A stretch of 5,471 nt of DNA from Anaerolineales bacterium (GTDB lineage: Bacteria > Chloroflexota > Anaerolineae > Anaerolineales > UBA6663). Made by a program: the position numbers and the translations under genes. This document shows, piece by piece, positions 1 to 4,758 of the stretch (position 1 is its first letter; every line of letters starts with the position of its first letter). The DNA lies in NCBI GenBank assembly GCA_016789165.1, contig JAEURL010000395.1, positions 1 to 5,471 of the forward strand, read 5' to 3'. The notes beneath the pieces are model-generated. The model was not told the origin of the DNA. It did no database searches and saw only the letters and a list, made by a program, of their open reading frames with translations.

Positions 1-741
1 GGCGTTCAGCAGGCTGTCCCGGTTCCAGCCGTCGCCGTCGGCCGAGGAGGCGTCGATCAGGGGCGTGGCGCTCACCTGGAACTCGCCCAGCGCGCCCTGG
101 ATGGCGGCGGCACTGTCGCTCAGGAAATCATAGCCGGTCACCAGGCCCGTGTTCACGGCCAGGGTCGGGGCGGCCCGGAAGTTGGTGACGGCGGCCGCGA
201 TCTGGGCCGGGGTCTCCACCAGCCGGCCGAGGGCGCGATCCGGGATGAAGAGCGGCCGGCCGCGCCACAGCAGGGGCGCCTCGTCGGCGTAAAAGTCGTC
301 GGTGAGCAGGTAGCCCTCGTTGAGGGCCCAGAAGGTGGGCGAGGCCGGCTGGGTGAGCGAGTTCAGGGCGAACTCGCGTTCGTTGGCGATGGCGGCCTCG
401 TCCGGCGAGCGGTAGAAGGGCAGGGTGTCGTCGGCGCCGGCGATGACCAGGTATTGGATGGCGTAAGCCGGGTCGGCGGTGTAGCGCTGGATCAGGGCCT
501 TAATGGCGGCCGCCACCGCGTTGGCGTATTCCGCCCGGCAGTAGTTGGTGGTGCTCCAGGCGGCGTAAGCCGCGGCCACGGCCGGGTCGGTTTCCACCGG
601 GATCACCAGGCCGTTGACGGCGCCGTCGTCGGCCAGGGAACGCAGGGCCGTCAGCGCCTGGCCGGCCGCCTCCGCGCCGTAGGCCGCTTCCAGCCGCGCC
701 AGGTTGGTCAGGATCAGGGTGCCGGCCTTCTGCGCCCCGCC
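1..741 (-). other. Peptidase C25 (gingipain)-like region, N-terminal part only, residues about 905-1151
   Basis: After the PPC-like domain come LILTNLARL (913-921), a helix with a YGAEAA...ALTALRSL pattern, AAIKALIQRY, YLVIAGADDTLP (1001-1012), LLTDDFYAD (1049-1057), PDRALGRLVETPAQI (1071-1085) and a later LVTGYDFLSD. This order of an alpha/beta core, a VLLVGD-like strand ending near Pro, an aspartate-rich D-D-x-Y segment, and a GRL/GRF-ET...I motif matches the first half of gingipain-type C25 cysteine peptidases and their relatives. In gingipains the catalytic His and Cys come after this point, and here that part lies past the left edge. It could therefore be an active protease or an inactive relative. 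Confidence concerns the fold, not activity. Confidence 0.7.
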
Positions 742-3453
742 GATGCCCGCGCCTGTGTACGGCGCCGCGGCCAGGGTCGGCGTCACGGTGCGGCCCGGCC
801 AATCGCAGTTCGGGGCCCGGTCGCCGATGGCCTGCAGGTCCGCGCTGATGAGGTACGGGTAGGGAGCGTAGTCACCGGTGCTGCTGAAGACGGCCAGGTA
901 GTAGACGCCGGGCCGCACCAGCCCGCCGGCCTGTTTGGCCGTGACGGCGATGGAGGTGAGCTGGCCAATCGACGTCAGCTGGCCGATGGACGTCAACTGC
1001 CCGATAGACTGCCACTCGCCGATCGACGTGAGTTGGCCGATGGAGGTGAGCTGGCCGATGGACGTCAACTGGCCGATGGACGTGAGCTGCCCGATGGACG
1101 TGAGCTGCCCAATGGACGTCAATTGACCGATCGAGGTGAGTTGGCCGATGGACGTCAACTGGCCGGCCGAGTCCACGCCGGCGCCGTCCTGCACCTGGTT
1201 CAGCACCAGTTGATCGGCGTTGGCGGGCACCGGCACGTTCAGGTCGGCGAAGATCGCCAGGTCATAGCCGCCCGGCAGGTTGAGGCCCATCAGGGTGGCG
1301 TTGAGCAGCGCCGTCTCCGTCACCACCACGCGGTACAGGTCCACGTCGTGCGAATGGCTCAGGAAGGAGATCAGGGAGCGCGTCGTCGTCGCCGGGTCGG
1401 TGTTCGGGTCAGTGGGATTGATCGCCGCGACCGCGGGGTCCCAGGCGTGATCGTTGGGCTCAAAAGAATCGAGGCCGGTGCTGAAGAGCACGCGCGCATC
1501 CACCCAGCGGCGCTCGGCGCTGTTGGAGGCGGCTTGAGCCGGGATGTTTCCGAGCGGGGTGGGGATGGCGCCGCTCCAGGCGGCGGCCACGTTCGCCAGG
1601 CCGGTCTGGTTGGAGTGCAGGCTGGTCGCGCACTGGCCGGCCGCGTCGGTGAGGCACTGTTGAACCGAGAGCGCGCCCGGGCCGGCGGACAAGCTGAAGC
1701 TGAGCGGCTGGTTCACGGCCGGCAGCGGGGCGCCGCCCAGGTCATAGGTCAGTGTGGCGACGAGCGGATAGGCGCGGCCCACCTGGCCGGCGTCCTGGGC
1801 CGGGGTCAACTCCAAATGGACCTCCGCCCACTGCACCTGGGCCTCGCCCGATTGCACCGTGAAGCTGGGCGTGGTCCCAGCCGCGGCCGTGATCGCGCCG
1901 GACCAACTGGCCGTGAGCCGGCTCAGGCCGGTTTGGGCGCTGCTCAGAGGCACGCTGCAGGCGCCAAAGGAGTCGGTGACGCAGGTGGCGCTGGTCCGGG
2001 CGTCGGCCGGGTTGGCGGACAGGCTGCCCGGGCCGGCCAGCGCCACGCTGACCGTCTGGCCGCCGAGGGCGGGCTGGAAGCCGGAGCCGGAGCCGTAATC
2101 AAACTCGAGCCGGACGGTGACGGAGGTGCTGGCGGCGGTCGCCACGCGCAGGGCGTTCCGCGCGGCCGAGACGCTGACGCGCGCCGCCACCCAGGCGGCC
2201 TGGGCGCTGGCCGACCGGGTTTGCGTGCCGCCGTTGACGGGGATGGCGGCGCTGGCCGTCAGCGCGGTCTGGCCGGTGCTGGCCGAGGTGAGGCTCAGCG
2301 CGCACTGGCCGTTGGCGGCGGTGACACACGTGGCCGGCGCGGCGCCGGCGCCGGCCGTGTTGGTGACCAGGCCGGTGACCGTGACCGCGGGCACCGCCAC
2401 GAACTGGAAGCCGCTCTGCGCGTCGCGCTTCTGGACCGTGGCCGTGAAAGCCTGCGGCTGGCCGGCCCGCTGGGCGGCGCTGGCCGGCGCGAGGGTCAGG
2501 CGCGTCTCGCACAAGCTGAGCGAACCGAGGGCAAAGTCTTTAAGCTGCGCGCCCGTGGAGGACGACGAGCGCGTCTCGGCCAGGAAACTGGCGAAGCAGG
2601 CCGGCGGCTCGCTGGCCTGGCTCCAGAAGCGGGTGAGGTTGACGCCGCCCTCGAAGAAGGCGCCGGGCGGGAACACCCCGGCCGGCTGGCCCTTGGCCGT
2701 GTAGCTCCAGGGCGCGGGGGTGGCCAGGTTGTTGACGGTGGCGCACACCAGGTCGGCGGCGCCGGCGGTGGCGCAGTCCACGCCCGCGAGGATCTGCTTG
2801 AGGCCCTTGAGTTTGGTGTCCCACTCGTAGACCTTGATGGTGCTGATCGCGCCGCCCTGCGTGAAGTCGCTCAGCACCAGCAGGTCGCCCTGCTGGTGGA
2901 CGCCGGCGAAGGTGCCGTTGGCGTTCAGGCGGACGGCGCTCTTGAAAAACCAGAAGCCGATCTGGGCGGCGCCGCTGACGTCGAAGCGGTCGGCGCCGAA
3001 GTAGGCAATCAGGTCGCCGTTGGCGTTGCGCAGGGTGGCCGCGTAGGCGTTCGTCAGCTCGTCCTTGTCCGGGGCCTGGTCGGCGGTGGTCCAGCCCCAG
3101 GCGCTGACGTCGCTGGTGTCCTTGGAGCCGCCCGTGGTGAAGTAGGTGGTGTCGCCGGGCGGGTTGTTGCGGTCGGCGATGAAGGCCTGCGTGACCAGGG
3201 TGCTGGGGCCGGCGCCGGCGAAGAGGCTGGCCCAATCGGCGCCGGCCACCGCCGTCTCGTCCGTGGCGTTGCGGTCGAGCTCAAAATCGCCCAACTGCAC
3301 GGCCGCCGCCTGCAGGGCCGTAGCAGCCAGCAGCAGGCCGGCCAACAGCCCGGCGCCGCCGAGGGCGATCAGGCGGGCGCGGCCCAGGGCCGCCAGCCGG
3401 CGCAGGAGGGCGAGAAGGGCCTGGCTCAATCGGGAATGGGGAAAGCTCAGCAT
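1..3453 (-). CDS. Large exported multidomain protein with Ig-like, PPC-like and C25 (gingipain-like) regions; 3' end beyond window
   Basis: The frame is open for 1151 codons from ATG at 3453 to the left edge, with no stop. The order of parts is: signal peptide (residues 1-51), N-terminal beta-rich domain (about 52-315), three Ig-like modules (about 316-655), a PPC-like domain (about 662-875) interrupted by twelve hexapeptides (764-835), and a C25-like region (about 905-1151, continuing). The signal peptide has an unusually long basic n-region (RR at 18-19, R25, R27), a hydrophobic core at 28-47 and a likely cleavage site after AAA (49-51). The ATG follows GAGG with a 5-base spacer, which supports this start. 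The protein is most likely secreted or surface-attached, with a possible proteolytic role. The catalytic residues and any C-terminal anchor are not visible, so activity is unproven. The reading frame is secure; the functional label is a family-level inference. Confidence 0.93.
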   Translation of the reverse strand, partial: MLSFPHSRLSQALLALLRRLAALGRARLIALGGAGLLAGLLLAATALQAAAVQLGDFELDRNATDETAVAGADWASLFAGAGPSTLVTQAFIADRNNPPGDTTYFTTGGSKDTSDVSAWGWTTADQAPDKDELTNAYAATLRNANGDLIAYFGADRFDVSGAAQIGFWFFKSAVRLNANGTFAGVHQQGDLLVLSDFTQGGAISTIKVYEWDTKLKGLKQILAGVDCATAGAADLVCATVNNLATPAPWSYTAKGQPAGVFPPGAFFEGGVNLTRFWSQASEPPACFASFLAETRSSSSTGAQLKDFALGSLSLCETRLTLAPASAAQRAGQPQAFTATVQKRDAQSGFQFVAVPAVTVTGLVTNTAGAGAAPATCVTAANGQCALSLTSASTGQTALTASAAIPVNGGTQTRSASAQAAWVAARVSVSAARNALRVATAASTSVTVRLEFDYGSGSGFQPALGGQTVSVALAGPGSLSANPADARTSATCVTDSFGACSVPLSSAQTGLSRLTASWSGAITAAAGTTPSFTVQSGEAQVQWAEVHLELTPAQDAGQVGRAYPLVATLTYDLGGAPLPAVNQPLSFSLSAGPGALSVQQCLTDAAGQCATSLHSNQTGLANVAAAWSGAIPTPLGNIPAQAASNSAERRWVDARVLFSTGLDSFEPNDHAWDPAVAAINPTDPNTDPATTTRSLISFLSHSHDVDLYRVVVTETALLNATLMGLNLPGGYDLAIFADLNVPVPANADQLVLNQVQDGAGVDSAGQLTSIGQLTSIGQLTSIGQLTSIGQLTSIGQLTSIGQLTSIGQLTSIGEWQSIGQLTSIGQLTSIGQLTSIAVTAKQAGGLVRPGVYYLAVFSSTGDYAPYPYLISADLQAIGDRAPNCDWPGRTVTPTLAAAPYTGAGIGGAQKAGTLILTNLARLEAAYGAEAAGQALTALRSLADDGAVNGLVIPVETDPAVAAAYAAWSTTNYCRAEYANAVAAAIKALIQRYTADPAYAIQYLVIAGADDTLPFYRSPDEAAIANEREFALNSLTQPASPTFWALNEGYLLTDDFYADEAPLLWRGRPLFIPDRALGRLVETPAQIAAAVTNFRAAPTLAVNTGLVTGYDFLSDSAAAIQGALGEFQVSATPLIDASSADGDGWNRDSLLNA
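829..1470 (-). other. PPC-like (pre-peptidase C-terminal) domain split by a hexapeptide array, residues about 662-875
   Basis: The segment opens with SFEPND (663-668), a common entry to PPC domains, followed by HDVDLYRVVV (around D703-D705) and GYDLAIF (729-735). The second half resumes at RPGVYYLAVFSSTGDY (847 onward), equivalent to the usual G-x-YY-x-V strand, and closes with YPYLISADL. PPC domains are beta-sandwich modules attached to secreted proteases and other exported proteins, where they help folding, binding or localisation. Here, about 115 residues separate GYDL from PGVYY, of which 72 (764-835) are the hexapeptide array, so the array occupies a loop between strands. Removing it leaves a domain of more ordinary size. 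The PPC label rests on these motifs and on position just before the C25-like region. Confidence 0.65.
949..1164 (-). repeat. Twelve-unit hexapeptide (18-bp) tandem array, GQLTSI x11 plus GEWQSI
   Basis: Twelve contiguous in-frame 18-bp units encode residues 764-835. Eleven read GQLTSI; the ninth in translation order (1003-1020) reads GEWQSI. The units differ at synonymous positions: Gly as GGC, GGT or GGG; Gln as CAG or CAA; Leu as TTG, CTC or CTG; Thr as ACG or ACC; Ser as TCC or TCG; Ile as ATC or ATT. Read from Ile, the unit I-G-Q-L-T-S fits the [LIV]-[GAED]-X2-[STAV]-X signature of left-handed parallel beta-helices, and 12 hexads equal four 18-residue turns. Leu at an X position is not typical, so another repeat fold is possible. 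The array begins after VDSA and ends before AVTAKQAGG. Confidence 0.97.
1489..2508 (-). other. Three tandem Ig-like (Big_1/invasin-like) modules, residues about 316-655
   Basis: Three diverged modules repeat at roughly 110-115 residue intervals. Each has the order: an alternating hydrophobic strand with a tATV or tVRL-like element, then C-[VL]-T-x4-G-x-C, then L-x-S-x2-TG, then a strand rich in Ala, Ser and Thr. The cysteine pairs are 376/384, 491/499 and 600/608. The second and third modules also share a SWSGAI or AWSGAI segment. This arrangement, with the GxC...L.S...TG element near the end of a beta-sandwich, resembles bacterial Ig-like domains of the invasin (Big_1) type, which act as spacers on exported proteins. 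The three cysteine pairs are a variation that could form small disulfide loops outside the cell. Family membership is inferred from pattern, not from a profile search. Confidence 0.7.
2509..3300 (-). other. N-terminal beta-rich domain of the exported protein (residues about 52-315)
   Basis: This segment follows the signal peptide directly. Visible landmarks are DFELD (56-60), TTGGSKD (106-112), PDKDELTNAYAA (from 128), IGFWFF (165-170), a GDLLVLSDF stretch, and a closing FLAETRSSSSTG...LKDF segment. Cysteines lie at 227, 237, 286 and 315, which could form two disulfides after export. From memory, a segment with the same landmark order occurs at the N-terminus of other large exported bacterial proteins with Ig-like or prealbumin-like repeats, where it has no assigned function. 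I cannot name a database family with certainty. It looks like a globular beta-sandwich rather than an enzyme, because no catalytic signature is apparent. Confidence 0.6.
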
Positions 3454-3458
3454 GACCG

Positions 3459-3462
3459 CCTC
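3459..3462 (-). promoter_or_regulatory. Ribosome binding site of the exported-protein gene
   Basis: GAGG on the minus strand sits 5 bases before the ATG at 3453. It is the clearest Shine-Dalgarno-like element in the window and settles the start; the ATG is followed at once by a basic and then hydrophobic export signal. Confidence 0.7.
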
Positions 3463-3493
3463 GTGTGGTTGAAAGGATGCGATTGAACAGCCA

Positions 3494-3513
3494 CTGGGAC
3501 TGGATAAACCCAG
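3494..3513. repeat. Short 5-bp inverted repeat in the leader of the exported-protein gene
   Basis: CTGGG (3494-3498) and CCCAG (3509-3513) can pair around a 10-base loop, with an alternative CTGG/CCAG pairing inside. It ends about 40 bases before the ATG, leaving the ribosome binding site exposed. It is short enough to be coincidental. Confidence 0.25.
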
Positions 3514-3533
3514 ACTGCCGCCAGGCTCGGGCG

Positions 3534-3558
3534 GGCGGGTTCGCTGATGTCACCCGCC
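3534..3558. repeat. Perfect 7-bp inverted repeat with 11-base spacer
   Basis: GGCGGGT at 3534-3540 is matched by its exact complement ACCCGCC at 3552-3558. It lies 80 bases before the exported-protein ATG. On neither strand does a T-run follow, so it is not a standard intrinsic terminator. It could be a leader hairpin or a regulator binding site. In DNA this GC-rich a 7-bp match can also arise by chance. Confidence 0.45.
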
Positions 3559-3710
3559 GACGCCAAGCGGCTCAGGCCGGCCACCAAGAAAGGCCCGTAT
3601 CCACTAAACCGCCGCGCGGCTCCTAATGATGCTAAAGCAGTCCCTATTTCCCAGTGTTCTTCCAAAGATCGAGGCCGAAGAAGGCGTCTCTCAAACAGAT
3701 CGCCAACTCA

Positions 3711-3732
3711 ACACACGCCGCAAGCTGTGTGC
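3711..3732. repeat. Imperfect 6-bp inverted repeat downstream of the transporter gene
   Basis: ACACAC (3711-3716) and GTGTGC (3727-3732) pair over six positions around a 10-base loop; in minus-strand RNA one of the pairs is G-U. It begins 63 bases past the transporter stop codon. It is followed by TGAGTTGG rather than a U-tract, so a role as terminator is weak; it may be a 3'-end stem or nothing. Confidence 0.25.
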
Positions 3733-3795
3733 GTAAGAAACGGGTATGACGAGGCGGGCCGTGGGAAGTGCTAAGGCGGGGGCAGGCGGACCAGA

Positions 3796-4704
3796 TCAGC
3801 GGCCGAAGCGGTTGACGATCCAGACGCCGGCCAGCAGCAGCAGCCCGCCGAGGAGGCCCAGCGGCGTGGGCCATTCGCCGAGCAGGATCAGGCCGGCGAT
3901 GGTGGTGACGATGGGCTGCAGCAGGAGGGTGGCTGAAACGATCGGGGCCGGCAGATGGCCAAGGGCGTAGTTGACCAGCAGGTAACCGCCCAACTGCGTG
4001 ATGAGCGCGGCCGCGATCAGGTTGAGGTAGGTGAAGGCCGGATAGCCCGTGAAGGCTTGGCCCAGCAGCAGGCCGGCCGCCAGCAGGCCCAGCGCGCTGA
4101 CCACGGCCGAGATCCACCAGGAGGCCAGGGCGCTGAGCCCGGCGCGCGCCCGCTGGGTAGCCAGGAAGAAGCCGGCATAGAAGAGGCCGGCGATGAAGGC
4201 GAAGACGCGGCCCAGCCCCGTGCTGGCGCCGCTGAGGAAATCTCCGCCCAGCAAAGCCGCGGCGCCGGCCAGGGCCACGGCCAGCCCCAGCCAGTAGGCC
4301 GGCCGGAGCTTTTCACGGAAGAGCAGCCACGCGCCCAGCCCCACCCACACCGAGGCGGTGTTGCCCAGGAAGGTGGCGTTGGCGGCCGAGGTCATGAGGA
4401 CGGACGTATTCCAGAAGGCCAGGTCGCCGGCGAAGAGCAGGCCGGCCAGCGCCGCCAGGCCGATGGCGGGCGCGGAGCGGAGCGGCCGCCGGCGCGCCTC
4501 CGCCGCAAAGGGCACGGCCATCAGCCCAGCCGCGATCAGCATGCGGTAGAAGCCGCTGACCGCGCCCGGGGCGTTGGCCCAGCGAATGAAGATGGCGCTC
4601 AGGCCCATGCCCAGGACGGCCACCAGCAGGGCCAGCGTCGCCCCGGCATGCCGCGCGGGCGCGGCGGTTGGAGTGTTAGCGGTTGGAGTGTTAGGGGAAG
4701 CCAT
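3796..4704 (-). CDS. EamA/DMT-superfamily inner-membrane transporter
   Basis: This complete 302-residue protein has the length and layout of EamA (drug/metabolite transporter) proteins: ten hydrophobic helices at about 22-40, 48-67, 79-98, 106-129, 137-154, 166-184, 194-214, 224-246, 254-275 and 280-297, in two five-helix halves. Each half carries the conserved Glu after its fourth helix: FREKL (E131) and LLGEWPTP (E277). The second half has the typical APIVSATLLLQPIVTTI element. Members export small metabolites such as amino acids or other compounds; the substrate cannot be read from sequence. The ATG lacks a visible Shine-Dalgarno element, and a 20-residue polar, Pro/Thr-rich tail precedes helix 1. 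The start lies 54 bases after the kinase stop, in the same frame, consistent with co-transcription. The family call is secure; the exact start is less so. Confidence 0.95.
   Translation of the reverse strand: MASPNTPTANTPTAAPARHAGATLALLVAVLGMGLSAIFIRWANAPGAVSGFYRMLIAAGLMAVPFAAEARRRPLRSAPAIGLAALAGLLFAGDLAFWNTSVLMTSAANATFLGNTASVWVGLGAWLLFREKLRPAYWLGLAVALAGAAALLGGDFLSGASTGLGRVFAFIAGLFYAGFFLATQRARAGLSALASWWISAVVSALGLLAAGLLLGQAFTGYPAFTYLNLIAAALITQLGGYLLVNYALGHLPAPIVSATLLLQPIVTTIAGLILLGEWPTPLGLLGGLLLLAGVWIVNRFGR
4664..4693 (-). repeat. 15-bp tandem duplication in the transporter N-terminus
   Basis: The 15-base unit GCGGTTGGAGTGTTA occurs twice back to back (4664-4678 and 4679-4693, plus-strand reading) with no mismatch. 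It encodes the pentapeptide repeat NTPTA-NTPTA in the polar tail before the first helix. Being a multiple of three it keeps the frame. Identical copies suggest a recent duplication by slippage. Confidence 0.9.
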
Positions 4705-4758
4705 GCGGCGGCCGGCCGGGGGATGCAGGGCCTGACGGACAGCGCCGGCGGCGAGGTT

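Larger units (their letters stand above)
3454..3795 (-). promoter_or_regulatory. Intergenic region, probable promoter and leader of the exported-protein gene
   Basis: These 342 bases separate the transporter stop codon from the start of the exported-protein gene. The middle (about 3600-3760) contains more A and T than anything else in the window, and short open frames crossing it on both strands do not resemble proteins, so it is most likely non-coding. It contains inverted repeats at 3494-3513, 3534-3558 and 3711-3732. I found no convincing -35/-10 pair, no hairpin followed by a T-tract, and no riboswitch consensus I recognise. Because it is long, the exported-protein gene probably has its own promoter here rather than depending on read-through from the transporter. 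Confidence 0.5.

Noticed and set aside
935..1126. Plus-strand repeat peptide of the SWPMDV type over the 18-bp array
   Set aside because: It is the shadow of the GQLTSI array read in another frame. Its units vary at residue level (MDV, IDV, MEV, SWP, NWP, SCP) where the minus-strand units are constant.
949..1164. CRISPR array or DNA-level minisatellite
   Set aside because: The units are contiguous 18-mers without spacers, and they differ by third-position changes in one frame, so this is a protein-coding repeat.
454..3486. Plus-strand open frame of about 1010 codons
   Set aside because: It is codon-aligned antisense to the exported-protein gene and stays open because that gene avoids TTA, CTA and TCA codons, as expected at high GC. 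Its product is an Arg/Gly/Ala-rich string with no domain motif, and the synonymous variation of the hexapeptide array supports only the minus frame.
3447..3665. Small minus-strand gene overlapping the start of the exported-protein gene
   Set aside because: The 72-residue frame has no ribosome binding site I can see and no recognisable domain. A leader peptide is conceivable but nothing supports it.
3711..3732. Intrinsic terminator after the transporter gene
   Set aside because: The stem is only six pairs including one G-U, with a 10-base loop and no following U-tract.
3547..3774. Small plus-strand gene in the intergenic region
   Set aside because: The 75-residue product is basic and shows no hydrophobic segment or recognisable motif, and it crosses inverted repeats and the presumed promoter region of the minus-strand gene.
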